A program made the translations under genes and the position numbers. Positions 33,803-46,700 of a DNA stretch of 64,000 bases are shown here, piece after piece (positions within the stretch are counted from its first letter, which is position 1; each line of letters opens with the position of its first letter). The notes below the pieces were generated by a model. It did no database searches, was not told the origin of the DNA, and saw only the letters and a program-made list of their open reading frames with translations. Origin of the DNA: Cyanophora paradoxa (taxonomy: Eukaryota > Glaucocystophyceae > Cyanophorales > Cyanophoraceae); assembly GCA_004431415.1 (NCBI GenBank), contig QPMI01000142.1:52335-116334 (forward strand), read 5' to 3'.

Positions 33803-34685
33803 ATATATGTATCTAGCTAGAGGCCAGCTACAGTTCACGCTGTCAGGCCAGTCAGGCCATGACAAGTCAGCTAGGCCGGCGCCGGGCGCCGCGCGCGCGG
33901 AAGGCTAAATATAGCTATAGCTAGTGCTCTCACAGCTAGGCGGCAACCAAATGATTCTTAACTTTTTCATGCATATTGCATGCACTATAGTACTCGCGCG
34001 CATTGCAATCTGAACAATCGGCGCACGCGAGATGACGCAACGTGAACGGGGCCGCGTGGATAACATCGAATTCGATTGCGAAAAAAAAGCCGAAGAGGCG
34101 CCACCTCGAACGAATTCGATCGGTTGTGATCGACCGGCAGCAGCAAGCTACATTTTGAGCACGCGTTCGAATGATTCTTAGCTAGAGCAATCGAGGAACT
34201 TCGAATTCGAATCAGAAAAAGCTTTTTTCTGGAATAGAGATTCCCCGAAATCTCGGGAATCCAAGGCGCTCGCTGCGGGGCACGGCGCGGCGGCCCTGCG
34301 CGCGCCCTGCTGCCTCGCCACTTTTGCCTGCAAAAGTTTCGTATACGCGTGCTCCTAATCTCTCGCAGCGCTTTCTACAACGATGTTCGCTATGTTCCAG
34401 AAGCTCGTCGACTACGTCGTCGAGGGGATTCCGGTACCCCGGAAAATTGCGCGAAGGCCCGCGAGCGAGTAAGCCGGCGCAGTGGGGCTTCCCTAACGCG
34501 GGTGCCTGTTAGCACTGCACGTGGCCGGTCCCAAAACTCGCGGCGCCGACGCCCTACGACCAGCACGGCCCGAACGCGCAAAGCAGGTCAGCCGGGCGGG
34601 CAACGGCAGCCGCAGCGACACCACAGACATCTAGAAGAGCAGTTGCGCCCCTGGTGGCGCCGCGACTCGCGCCAGCTCCCGCGGT
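33803..34685. other. Mixed-composition spacer without a supported gene
   Basis: The stretch is AT-richer than its surroundings, with many short palindromes (AGCT, CTAG, TTCGAATTCGAA near 34199-34210). Short open frames on both strands show neither splice structure nor recognisable protein motifs. Confidence 0.4.
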
Positions 34686-35890
34686 AACGTGTTTAAACGG
34701 GCCGATCCCCGCCGCCTTCTCCTGCCGCTCCGAGCGCGCCCGAGAGACGCCACACCACATCTAGAGCCAACATACGCTCATTTAAGCTCCCGTCCTCGCT
34801 CCGCCCGCCTTCCGCCAACGCCTGCCACCCGCGCATGCGCGGCTCGCCTGAGCTCACGTCTACAGCGCACGACGCACAACTCGACTCGACTCCGGCAGTC
34901 GGACGCGCGGCTCCGCCAACGCACCCGGCTCCGCTGCCGCCGATCATGCGGGACCCTCCCGCGCCCGTCGCTCACGCCCTCCGCCCGCGCCCCTCCTCCA
35001 CGAACTTTGACGCCGGCCCCGTACTGCCACAGAGCATGCCGACGCCAGCGACCCGTGCGCGAGGCCGCCCGCGCCAGCACGACACTCAAGAACCACGGGG
35101 CCGCATCCCCCGCTCACTTGGCTCTCCGTGACGCGTGCGCGACGCTCGCAGGCCTCTGGCGGGACGCGGAGCAAGCGCCCCAAGACGCGGCGGTGCGCCC
35201 CGCTCCCCCGCCCCGCTGCGACGCCGCCTCTGCTGGCGCCGCTGGCGCCGGCATGCAAGCCGACGACCCCCACGCATACCCGGGCGCATGAGCACTCAAA
35301 CGCTCGCCCAGCTACCACCGCGGGGTCTGAGCCAGACGGCGCTCGCCTGCCTCAGGGCCCGGCCTCGCCGGGACCCGCCCTCGTGGGGTCCGAGCCGGAT
35401 GACGCTCGCCCACTATCGGACCCGGAATCCCCGGGCTCCGTCGAAGTCTTCCCAGTCGTCCCGGCGGTCGCTGCCAGGCCCCGCGCCGCCCGCCCCTCAT
35501 GCCCGCCGGTCCCGAGTCCCTCTCCCACGAGACGACTGGTCCCCTTGACACCCCCTCGATGCAAGCCTCCTATACGGTCGGCGAGCTTGGGGGGCGCCTG
35601 CGATATCGATATACACACGAATAAGTCGGCCCCCGTCTGCTCTGGGACGTCCTTGGCCCCCTAGGGGAGCAATTCGAAAGCTTTTAACTGCACGAGGGAG
35701 CTGGGCACCCTCCTCACGCTCGAGCTAGAACTTGCATGCCAGTGCACAGGCCTGAAGCATCCATTATGCAAATTTCTAAACAAGGGAACCAGGACAGCCG
35801 GCCCATATATATATATACTCCATGCGCGCAAGCGCATCGCTAGGCCCTTGCAATTGAGCTCATGATCATATGCATAAGCATATGTAGAAG
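34686..35890. other. GC-rich stretch with open frames, coding status unclear
   Basis: Several overlapping frames are open on both strands. A plus-strand frame ending at 35291 includes LALRDACATLAGLWRDAEQA, which could be a helix, but composition is Arg/Ala/Pro-rich and no splice pattern supports a gene. A (TA)n stretch lies near 35807-35816. Confidence 0.35.
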
Positions 35891-36281
35891 CTGTATACCA
35901 ACGAGGAGGCCGCCAAGATCGCAGCCGCAGCCAAGCTAAATTAAGTCCCGCCAGCGCGCGGCCGAGCGCCTCGGGCCCGACGCGCGCAAGAAGAACAAGG
36001 GCGGCGCCGCCGCCCCCGCCGCCCCGGCTGCCCCCGCGCCCCACCCGCCGCCGCCGCTGCCGCGGCAGCCGCCGCCGCCGCCCCCGCGCCGATCGCCGCC
36101 CCCGCGCCCGCCCGGGCCCGGCCCCCGCCCCGGCCCCGCCCCGGCCAACATCACGCTCGCCAACTACCAGGCCACCCAGAAGCTCCTCACCGAGCTCACG
36201 GCGGCCATCGGCGGCCCCGCCGCCGTAGAGGCCTACCTCGCCGGCCGCCGCGCCGCGGCGGCGGACAACGCAGCGGCGTAG
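35891..36281 (+). pseudogene. Broken open frame with Lys/Ala/Pro-rich linker and short conserved-looking C-terminus
   Basis: LYTNEEAAKIAAAAK runs into CTAAATTAA, a stop, and the reading resumes in another frame as SRQRAAERLGPDARKKNKGG. A long Pro/Ala linker and NITLANYQATQKLLTELTAA follow, ending AAADNAA with TAG at 36279-36281. The part before and the part after the stop look like one protein split by a small frame change. No start or intron was found, and I do not recognise the product. A (CTTT)n tract follows near 36323-36342. Confidence 0.4.
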
Positions 36282-36839
36282 ACTCTCTAGGACCCTCCTA
36301 GAGTTGGGGCCCCCGGCCACCCCTTTCTTTCTTTCTTTCCTTTAGTCATTTCTTCTTACCTGAGCGGCCTCAAGGCCTTGCTCCCCTCACGGGCGAGACA
36401 CACAGCTGTCCTGTATGCTCTGTGAAGCAATGCCAGGCGCGCGCTCACGACCCCCGATCAGGCCACCCCCGCCACTCGCCCCGCACCTTAGCCCGGCCCA
36501 GCTGGGCCCCACCTAGCCTGTGCTCACCCCTCCCCTACGTACCTCGCCCCATCCCGGCTCCCCGGGACACCCGCCCCGCGCCCCTCACGCCCAAAGATAG
36601 GGGGATGTGCAACCGCCCTAGGCCTGTACTACCCCCACCCACCCCACCCCCCACCCCCCTACCGACTACGTACCGCCAACGCGAGCCCAAGAAGGACACC
36701 CCGCCCAAGCTCTCCCCCAAGGCCACACTGAACGCTTAGAGTTAGCGTCGAAGCGCCTATCCCTGTGTACCGGCCACAGGTCATGAGCTGACCCAGAGTT
36801 CGGCCCAGTCCGAACCGGTAGTGCATACGATGAAGTTAG
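36282..36839. other. C-rich spacer
   Basis: It contains a CTTT microsatellite (about 36323-36342) and a C-rich, Pro-coding chance frame (36422-36739). No gene is supported. Confidence 0.4.
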
Positions 36840-38120
36840 CTAACTGAAAATAACATCATCGCCCAAGAATTGGGCTATCCTGAAAAAAAAGACTACGTCG
36901 TCGACTCCTTCGCAGAGCCCGAAGCCCTGGTCGCCGACCCGAAGCCCAGCGCCGACTTCTCGGACTCCGCTTCCGTTACCGACTTCTCCGACTCTTCTTC
37001 GGCTCTCCTTGGCGTCGCTGACGTGGTGCGTGCGCGCGCGCGCACGGGGATCTAGCTATTAGCGCTGCAGCTGCGTCGGCGTCTGCGATCGATATCCCTT
37101 CAGCTTCACCCTCAACTGACGCGATCCGGCTCCTCTTTCGCAGGATCTTGTGGAGAGCTCGGACGAGTCGACCGTGCCTGATTCGGAGGTGTGTTTCGCG
37201 CGCCGCGCGCCCCGGGCCCGGCCCGCTATATATATACAAAACGCCGCTGCGCGAGCTCTTTTAAATTTTCTTGGCTGACACGCGTGCGCTGCCGAATCAG
37301 TGCACGAGTCTGGATGCGGAGCTCGAGGAGAAGCCTGAGGCGGCGGCGCCGGCCCCGAACGCATACGTCGACTGGACGCCGGTGTGTGCTGCGCGCGCCG
37401 CACCGTGCCGCCGTGCTATTTTTCGTTAGCTGATCATGACGCGCGCGTATGCAGTTTCTGAGCGAGGACCTTCTCGCCAAGACCCGCGCCGCCCAGGCCC
37501 TCGTCGACAAGGAACGCGAGGCCCTCCGCGAGCTGGAGAAGACCCTCGGGTGGGCGGGTCTCGTCGCTCCGAAGCTGGCCCCTCTTCGCCATCCCGTCGC
37601 CGTCCCAAGGCCCGCGTTCGTCGCCAAGCCCGCGGTTGCGATCGTCGCCAAGCCTGCGCCCGTCCTGGAGCGCCGGCCCGTCGTCGCCGTGCCAAGGCCG
37701 GCGACGTCGGCGTCGACAGTCAAGGCGGCGGTCGTCAGCGCCTCGGCGGCCGCCCTGGAACGCCGTCGTCTTCGCCTCGGGGACGCCTTCCAGAAGCTCG
37801 TCGTCGTGCCGACCGCTCCCGAGACTGCGCCCGCGACCAAGGAGGAGGAGGTCAAGGCGGAGCTCGAGGAGGTCGAGGTGGCTTCGGCTCCGGTGGAGGC
37901 GGAGGCGGCGCCCTCGGCTGCGGCGGCGGCGGAGGTCGAGGCGCCGCCTTCGGCTCTGGTGGACGAGGACGGCGAGCCCATCATCCTCTACGGCCTGATG
38001 TCGGAGGAGGCGGAAGAGCGGCTCCAGCGACCGTTCCCCAAGGCACCCCGCGACGAGGCCCTCGCCAAGGGCTTCTTGTGGGAGCTGAACCACGTCGCTG
38101 CGCTTCTGCGGATTGACTGA
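36840..38120 (+). CDS. Small acidic protein with coiled-coil segment, four exons
   Basis: Unrecognised protein. Exons read ADFSDSASVTDFSDSSSALL (ending GVADV, about 37027), DLVESSDESTVPDSE (about 37144-37188), CTSLDAELEEKPEAAAP through YVDWTP (about 37300-37380), and a long last exon from about 37455 starting FLSEDLLAKTRAAQALVDKE, with stop TGA at 38118-38120. The three visible introns (donors GTGCGTGC, GTGTGTTTC, GTGTGTGC; acceptors CGCAG, ATCAG, ATGCAG) are all phase 0. The last exon has a short coiled coil, then an Ala/Val/Pro linker and a compact C-terminus (PIILYGLMSEEAEERLQRPF). The start is unknown: the frame is open from 36840 without a Met. The first exons are strongly Ser/Asp-rich, which suggests a phosphorylated disordered N-terminus, but that is inference. 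Confidence 0.6.
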
Positions 38121-38250
38121 TGACCCGACCCGGCGGGGGAGACGACGTTGACGGCCCATCTCCAGCGGCCCGGCGGGGCGTCGAGCGTGCGCCCGCCCTC
38201 TCTCCACTTCTCTTTCATCAGTCTCTTCCCCTAACGCGCCCCGCGGCCGC

Positions 38251-39132
38251 ATGCAGTTCATGAAATCGACAGCTCCGCTGGGCCGCGGGACGATGTGCGT
38301 TTTTAAGTTTATTAATTCGCGCTTCACTATATATATATATATATCTGACGCTCATGCGACTCGCGTGCAGACGTCGACTCCTACTCTGGGGAGGGAGCTC
38401 GGGCGCAGGTCGGGCGGGAGCTACGATCAAGAATCGTTCCCACTGCACATCGCTACCCTCTTTCGAGAGGGACGTTGTACCAGTGTTCTACAGCTTCGAA
38501 TCCCCCGCATATCGCGATCCCTCTCAAAAAGAGGCGACGGTTATACCGGAGGGATGTAAATTCGTGCGCGGCATTGCTATGAATTCCCACCCCCACCCCC
38601 CCCGCGCGCGCGGCCGGCGCCGGCCGCGGCCTTTTCGGCCTGCCTTGTCGCTTGCAGATTCGTTTAAGGATGCGGTCTACACGTGCACCTACATCAAGAC
38701 GTCGACCTTTCCCACTGCACATCGCTACCCTCTTTCGAGAGGGACGTTGTACCAGTGTTCTACAGCTTCGAATCCCCCGCATATCGCGATCCCTCTCAAA
38801 AAGAGGCGACGGTTATACCGGAGGGATGTAAATTCGTGCGCGGCATTGCTATGAATTTCCCCCCCCCCACCCCCCCCCCACCCCACCCCCACCCCACCCC
38901 GCGCGCGCGGCCGGCGCCGGCCGCGGCCTTTTCGGCCTGCCTTGTCGCTTGCAGATTCGTTTAAGGATGCGGTCTACACGTGCACCTACATCAAGACGTC
39001 GACCTTTCCCACTGCACATCGCTACCCTCTTTCGAGAGGGACGTTGTACCAGTGTTCTACAGCTTCGAATCCCCCGCATATCGCGATCCCTCTCAAAAAG
39101 AGGCGACGGTTATACCGGAGGGATGTAAATTC
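38251..39132 (+). CDS. Putative small gene with a triplicated exon
   Basis: A possible first exon (ATG 38251, MQFMKSTAPLGRGT) ends at donor GTGCGTTTTTAAG. After an intron with (TA)n and CTGAC comes exon 38371-38563, in phase reading SLPSFERDVVPVFYSFESPA and ATVIPEGCKF. Two further exon copies follow, 38658-38835 and 38955-39132, each 178 nt and each flanked by a GTGCGC donor and a CTTGCAG acceptor. Since 178 is not a multiple of three, each copy would be read in a different frame; the first join leads to a stop near the end of copy 2. The locus could be an alternative-exon system, a decaying tandem duplication, or noncoding. Confidence 0.38.
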
Positions 39133-39138
39133 GTGCGC
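38437..39138 (+). repeat. Three direct copies of an identical 133-bp core
   Basis: Cores at 38437-38569, 38709-38841 and 39006-39138 are identical. Copies 2 and 3 also share about 50 bp upstream, including the acceptor. They differ only in a C-rich tract (CCCCACCCC...) before the conserved GGCCGGCGCCGGCCGCGGCC segment. The core has hairpin-like inverted repeats: CCCTCT-TTCG-AGAGGG, CCTCT-CAAAA-AGAGG and CGGT-TAT-ACCG. Confidence 0.9.
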
Positions 39139-40771
39139 ATCATTCATAATCTAGTTTGGATTTCCCTCTTTCGGCCTGCCTTCTCGCATGCAGGTCTCCC
39201 TCTCAATTAATATTTCAAGATCTCAAATTCAATTTTCGGTGACCTTGTGACCCTCACAATAAGCGAAACCGAACTAATTATTATCACGCTTTGAATGGGT
39301 GTAGATGTGGCGGCGTCCGACGGGAACAACTCGACTCACATTCCTTCCATTCCCCTCAACTCAACTCACCTTGTTTCCATCTCATGGCATGATCGTTCTC
39401 GTTTCTTCTCTATTGATCTGTTTCTTTTTGTATTATTGACATGTGTAAGCGCTTCAGATCGACGTGCTTGTTGCCTCTTGGACATGCTTCTTCATGATTC
39501 TATTTATTAGTTCGCATTCAGGTCCGCTTTTGTCGATATCTCAACAGTCAGTTTACCTTCATCTAATGTTATACGACGTGGTCGACGTCAAACGTGAACA
39601 CAACGTGGAGATCTAGCTAAAATCGACGGGGGAGTTCGAGCACATTTCGAGATTTGCTTTTATTAATGGTTCACATTTCGAGGTTTGTATGAATTCATAT
39701 ATATTACTTGATTTATCGAATATTTAATTTATCCTTGTGTGCAGCGGCGCAATTCCAATTGCAAGCGATCTGGATTTCTCACGCGACTCATCAGCTCCTC
39801 CTCACTCCTAGGCCTGATCCTGGAATCTGATATTCTGAAGTCGAAGCGGCCTTCGTGCTGCGCTGGCTGGCGCAACGAGGTAGCTAGGCGCCACAGCGAA
39901 ATGATTTTTAGTAGCTAGCTATAGGTAGCTAGGTATGTGAACTCACTGTACTGTGATATGCTAGATATGCTTCAGAAAACCCCGCGGGTAGAAAAATCGG
40001 CCACTTATAATTATTATCAAATTCTTCGATATAAGCAGACGTGCTTGATTTAATCGCAATCGTCCACAGCATAGCTGATCTTCTGCAGATGCTGCTTCCA
40101 CAGCACACTCGAGGCCCATTAATTGGGGCCGAAGCTCGAGAGAAGCTCGAGTAGGGGGCGCGGGCATGCATGCCGGCCCATGACTGACTCGAGCTCGAGC
40201 TCTGATCATGAGCTCGCGATCGAGAAGGGGGCGCGAGCTCGAGAGGCTCGATCGCGAGGGCCGCGGCCGGGGGGCGCGAGCTCGAGGTACGCGTACGTCG
40301 ACGTCGATCATGCCATGATCGATGATGCATATGGCTAGTGTATACGTATATGTACTAGTACTAGGTATATATAATAGCTAGTTGAAAGGAGGAATCGGAA
40401 GGAAGTGCATGTAATTAATATTCGCTAGTTCGAGCTTAATAGCTTGAGGGAAACTAGCTATATCGGCCTCGCCATATACCACCGCGCGCAAGAATTTCGG
40501 AGCGTGCACGCGCGCAGTAGCGAAAGTTTCGCGGGAGTTCGCCAGTTGCGGCTGGCGCGCGCGGACCGCGGCGCGGCCGGAAGATCTGCCCTCGCGATCG
40601 GATATCGGAGAATCGGATATCTGCTTTGCATCATTCGACCGTATACGGCATCTCGCCTGTGCGTATACTCCCAATTGTGCCGGATCAATATTGCCTTTGT
40701 GTATCACGATATAGCGTCTCAAATTTAACTCGAAATTGACTGTGTGCGGTTGAATTGCGCAGGATCGCAGG
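39139..40771. other. AT-richer spacer upstream of the coiled-coil gene
   Basis: The GC content falls clearly here. No open frame with support is seen. A TATATATAATAG stretch lies at about 40365-40376, some 400 bp before the start codon of the next gene; whether it is a promoter element is unknown. Confidence 0.45.
40126..40380. other. Palindrome-dense segment
   Basis: The segment consists largely of overlapping reverse-palindromic hexamers: CTCGAG, GAGCTC, TGATCA, GCATGC, ATGCAT, CGATCG, CCGCGG, CGGCCG, ACGCGT, GTCGAC, GTATAC, ACTAGT. It is not one long hairpin but a run of short self-complementary words. Confidence 0.75.
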
Positions 40772-43700
40772 ATGGCTTATTTCTCCACCGGTAGCGGGAG
40801 TACCCTCCAGGCCGTTAGGCTGAATGAGGACGTCGAAGGTAGAATTGAATTTAAAGAAAGCTCTTATGCCGAGGGTGACATCAAGGAGGAGCTGATCGAG
40901 AAGGACCAAATGAGCAGAAACGAGAACCTTTCTATCAAGAAGATTTGGTTCGCGCTTCTCTCATTAATATTTTCTTTTCTGGCAGTGTTTTATTATTGCG
41001 GATTACAGGGCTTGCTCTGCTTTCGAGCTTCTGGCTGCGTGTCGGATTGAGAACGCCAGATTTGTCTTGGTCTCTATCACACTCAGAAAAGAAAAGCGCA
41101 AGCTTGATTGCTTGACCTCTCAGCGGGATATGAGCTCTTTCAAAAAGAAGCCAGGCGACATTCTCCCTCTCAGCAACGCCAACATGTCCCAAAAAGACCT
41201 CAGCAACTTTTGGAGTGCGCGCTCGAAGCTCGAAGAATATCGGAACTTCTTTATTTCTGCGACTCTCTATGATATCACTTCGGTACGTACGCCATAAAAT
41301 GATAATTAAAATAACCATACTTGTCGATGATGACGATCTGCAAGCAGAATCTCGAGTGGTTTGTCTGCGTGAAGCCCGGATCCGGAGGACGCGAACTTGT
41401 GCACGTTAGAAACAGCTTGCCTTCAGAGTCCCGTTCATTAGAAAAGCTACTCATTCCCAAGCGGACAAATGAAATCTTCACGGTAAAGGACCCAGTAACT
41501 GTTGTTGCAATCGTGCGCTCTTTGTAATCAATACTGCTGTTTTGATGAATCAAGTTTATGTTAACTTCTGATCCGGCAGAGTTTTCTGGGCCAGGTGGCT
41601 GCCGGCGACAGCAAAGGCGAGATCACTCTGAGGTATCATTCGTCTAGAGATAGCGACAAATTCCCCATTAAGTTCAAGGAAAGCGACGAGAAAGTCAAAT
41701 TCTTGCAGTTTTCAAGGGTGCGTGCGCGCTGTCCACGTGCATGAGCTTTACAATCGTGCATTCCTCACAATCGCGGCGCAGCGTGGCGACACCCTCGTCG
41801 CGGTCTACGAGGATGAGATGTATTTCATTGGCATCAATGAAGCAAACAAGAGGCTCTGCTATGATATACACAATCCGGAGCAGGAACTTCGCGCGGGCTT
41901 CGTGAAACACCGGATCCCGCCAGGCGCCTTGGGGATTGCGGCACCCCCTGTGCGCGCGCCTGCCCTGTTGCAAAACATTAAATGCGGGAGCGCGAAAATG
42001 AAGATGACTTGCGCGAGTGTCCGACGCAGGACTTCTTTTTGATGAGCATCTTCTATCCGGATGGAAAGATCTTGAATTTCGACTGCAAACCCGAAGTAAG
42101 CGCATTCATATCCACAATCCAATCTTTGAACTTTGACATAAAGTGCGCTTGCTTTCGTAGACTCTAGAGGTCAAACTTTCCAAGCTCCAGGTATCCAAAC
42201 GCCTATTGCGAGCATCTCCGCCTTCTATTATTATACCCTTGGACTTTCCCGTGCGCTGGGATTAATTATTATAAATAAATGAACCGCAGGCCGAGCAGGA
42301 TGCTTTCGTGGGCCTAATCAATGGCCTGAATCTTCCCGGAACCTCCCAGGACACGGCTTGTACAAAGGTGCTGGGGTTGTGAAAGCTCTCTATATGCTCC
42401 GTTCTAGCTTTACCACTAGCTATAGTACTGCTCGCCATCGATATCCGATAACACCAGTTGCAAACATTTTGCAGGTCTCTAAACTCGTGAATTTCTACGG
42501 AGTGCGCATACGCACGGATAGCCTGTGGCTCATGATCAGTGAGTCTGACTATTTTGCAGGAGGCGATGCGCGAGCGGGACACAGTGAAGGCCCAACTTGC
42601 AGAACTGATCCCGTGGAAGGTTGATACAGAGCGCAAGGTGCGCTAGTTTCTAGATCTGCAGCTGGGTGCTAGTTTTGGGTGCGCTCGCGAGCGCGGCCTC
42701 GGCCGCATCCTAATCATGATCAGTTATCGATAGTTTAACCATATATAACGCCAGATCTGGATCTAGAACGACAGACATTTAGCCCCCTTCTTTCGAATTC
42801 TGCTTTACATTTCGCGATCCTATACTGTGCGCGCAGCTTGCCGAATTAACAAATCAAACTAGGCATGATGCTATATGTTTGACATATGGTTTTCGGGATC
42901 TAAATCTGCGCTTTGGCGCATGCACAAAGCCGCCCCGGCCCGCGGGCTTCCCCACCGGTACCTCACGGTAAACATTCTTCGCAGGTCGCCAATCTGGAGC
43001 AGACGCACAAGGCGCGACGCTCTATGTCGATAGCTATATTGTGGCGTGTCGGTCCGCTGACGGCATTGCAGGCGATGGCGGACGAGCTGGCTGCCGTGAA
43101 GGAGGAGCGCACGAAGCTGCAGAGCGACAAGGACGCCGCTGACAGCAAGGTGGGCGACGTGTTGGTTTCGGGATCTAAATCTGCGCGTCGGCGCATGCAC
43201 AAAGCTTAAGCCGCCCCGCGGCCCGCGGGCTTCCTCGCCTCACAGTAAACATTCTTCGCAGGTCGCCAATCTGGAGCAGACGCACAAGGCGCGACGCTCT
43301 ATGTCGATAGCTATATTGTGGCGTGTCGGTCCGCTGACGGCATTGCAGGCGACGATGGACGAGCTGGCTGCCGTGAAGGAGGAGCGCACGAAGCTGCAGA
43401 GCGACAAGGACGCCGCTGACAGCAAGGTGGGCGACGTGTTGGTTTCGGGATCTAAATCTGCGCGTCGGCGCATGCACAAAGCTTAAGCCGCCCCGCGGCC
43501 CGCGGGCTTCCTCGCCTCACGGTGAACATTCTTCGCAGGTCGCCAATCTGGAGCAGACGCACAAGGCGCGACGCTCTATGTCGATAGCTATATTGTGGCG
43601 CGTGGCACGGTCCGCTGACGGCATTGCAGGCGATGGCGGACGCGCTGGCTGCCGTGAAGGAGGAGCGCACGAAGCTGCAGAGCGACAAGGACGCCGCTGA

Positions 43701-46700
43701 TAGCAAGGTGGGCGACGTGTTGGTTTCGGGATCTAAATCTGCGCGTCGGCGCATGCACAAAGCTTAAGACGCCCCGCGGCCCGCGGGCTTCCTCGCCTCA
43801 CAGTGAACATTCTTCGCAGGTCGCCAATCTGGAGCAGACGCACAAGGCGCGACGCTCTATGTCGATAGCTATATTGTGGCGCGTCGGTCCGCTGACGACA
43901 TTGCAGGCGACGATGGACGAGCTGGCTGCCGTGAAGGAGGAGCGCACGAAGCTGCAGAGCGACAAGGACGCCGCTGACAGCAAGGTGGGCGACGTGTTGG
44001 TTTCGGGATCTAAATCTGCGCGTCGGCGCATGCACAAAGCTTAAGCCGCCCCGCGGCCCGCGGGCTTCCTCGCCTCACAGTAAACATTCTTCGCAGGTCG
44101 CCAATCTGGAGCAGACGCACAAGGCGCGACGCTCTATGTCGATAGCTATATTGTGGCGCGTCGGTCCGCTGACGGCATTGCAGGCGATGGCGGACGAGCT
44201 GGCTGCCGTGAAGGAGGAGCGCACGAAGCTGCAGAGCGACAAGGACGCCGCTGACAGCAAGGTGGGCGACGTGTTGATTTCGGGATCTAAATCTGCGCGT
44301 CGGCGCATGCACAAAGCTTTAAGCCGCCCCGCGGCCCGCGGGCTTCCTCGCCTCCCGGTGAACATTAAATATTCTTCGCAGGTCGCCAATCTGGAGCAGA
44401 CGCACAAGGCGCGACGCTCTATGTCGATAGCTATATTGTGGCGTGTCGGTCCGCTGACGGCATTGCAGGCGACGATGGACGAGCTGGCTGCCGTGAAGGA
44501 GGAGCGCACGAAGCTGCAGAGCGACAAGGACGCCGCTGACAGCAAGGTGGGCGACGTGTTGGTTTCGGGATCTAAATCTGCGCGTCGGCGCATGCACAAA
44601 GCTTAAGCCGCCCCGCGGCCCGCGGGCTTCCTCGCCTCACAGTGAACATTCTTCGCAGGTCGCCAATCTGGAGCAGACGCACAAGGCGCGACGCTCTATG
44701 TCGATAGCTATGTTGTGGCGCGTGGCACGGTCCGCTGACGGCATTGCAGGCGATGGCGGACGCGCTGGCTGCCGTGAAGGAGGAGCGCACGAAGCTGCAG
44801 AGCGACAAGGACGCCGCTGATAGCAAGGTGGGCGACGTGTTGGTTTCGGGATCTAAATCTGCGCGTCGGCGCATGCACAAAGCTTAAGACGCCCCGCGGC
44901 CCGCGGGCTTCCTCGCCTCACAGTGAACATTCTTCGCAGGTCGCCAATCTGGAGCAGACGCACAAGGCGCGACGCTCTATGTCGATAGCTATATTGTGGC
45001 GCGTCGGTCCGCTGACGACATTGCAGGCGACGATGGACGAGCTGGCTGCCGTGAAGGAGGAGCGCACGAAGCTGCAGAGCGACAAGGACGCCGCTGACAG
45101 CAAGGTGGGCGACGTGTTGGTTTCGGGATCTAAATCTGCGCGTCGGCGCATGCACAAAGCTTAAGCCGCCCCGCGGCCCGCGGGCTTCCTCGCCTCACAG
45201 TAAACATTCTTCGCAGGTCGCCAATCTGGAGCAGACGCACAAGGCGCGACGCTCTATGTCGATAGCTATATTGTGGCGTGTCGGTCCGCTGACGGCATTG
45301 CAGGCGACGATGGACGAGCTGGCTGCCGTGAAGGAGGAGCGCACGAAGCTGCAGAGCGACAAGGACGCCGCTGACAGCAAGGTGGGCGACGTGTTGATTT
45401 CGGGATCTAAATCTGCGCGTCGGCGCATGCACAAAGCTTTAAGCCGCCCCGCGGCCCGCGGGCTTCCTCGCCTCCCGGTGAACATTAAATATTCTTCGCA
45501 GGTCGCCAATCTGGAGCAGACGCACAAGGCGCGACGCTCTATGTCGATAGCTATGTTGTGGCGCGTGGCACGGTCCGCTGACGGCATTGCAGGCGATGGC
45601 GGACGCGCTGGCTGCCGTGAAGGAGGAGCGCACGAAGCTGCAGAGCGACAAGGACGCCGCTGATAGCAAGGTGGGCGACGTGTTGGTTTCGGGATCTAAA
45701 TCTGCGCGTCGGCGCATGCACAAAGCTTAAGACGCCCCGCGGCCCGCGGGCTTCCTCGCCTCACAGTGAACATTCTTCGCAGGTCGCCAATCTGGAGCAG
45801 ACGCACAAGGCGCGACGCTCTATGTCGATAGCTATATTGTGGCGCGTCGGTCCGCTGACGACATTGCAGGCGACGATGGACGAGCTGGCTGCCGTGAAGG
45901 AGGAGCGCACGAAGCTGCAGAGCGACAAGGACGCCGCTGACAGCAAGGTGGGCGACGTGTTGGTTTCGGGATCTAAATCTGCGCGTCGGCGCATGCACAA
46001 AGCTTAAGCCGCCCCGCGGCCCGCGGGCTTCCTCGCCTCACAGTAAACATTCTTCGCAGGTCGCCAATCTGGAGCAGACGCACAAGGCGCGACGCTCTAT
46101 GTCGATAGCTATATTGTGGCGTGTCGGTCCGCTGACGGCATTGCAGGCGACGATGGACGAGCTGGCTGCCGTGAAGGAGGAGCGCACGAAGCTGCAGAGC
46201 GACAAGGACGCCGCTGACAGCAAGGTGGGCGACGTGTTGATTTCGGGATCTAAATCTGCGCGTCGGCGCATGCACAAAGCTTTAAGCCGCCCCGCGGCCC
46301 GCGGGCTTCCTCGCCTCCCGGTGAACATTAAATATTCTTCGCAGGTCGCCAATCTGGAGCAGACGCACAAGGCGCGACGCTCTATGTCGATAGCTATATT
46401 GTGGCGTGTCGGTCCGCTGACGGCATTGCAGGCGACGATGGACGAGCTGGCTGCCGTGAAGGAGGAGCGCACGAAGCTGCAGAGCGACAAGGACGCCGCT
46501 GACAGCAAGGTGGGCGACGTGTTGGTTTCGGGATCTAAATTTGCGCGTCGGGGCATGCACAAAGCTTAAGCCGCCCCGCGGCCCGCGGGCTTCTTCGCCT
46601 CACAGTAAACATTCTTCGCAGGTCGCCAATCTGGAGCAGACGCACAAGGCGCGACGCTCTATGTCGATAGCTATATTGTGGCGCGTCGGTCCGCTGACGA

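Noticed and set aside
38437-38569. tRNA-like B box (AGCTTCGAATCC) in the triplicated core
   Set aside because: No A box and no cloverleaf could be formed around it on either strand.
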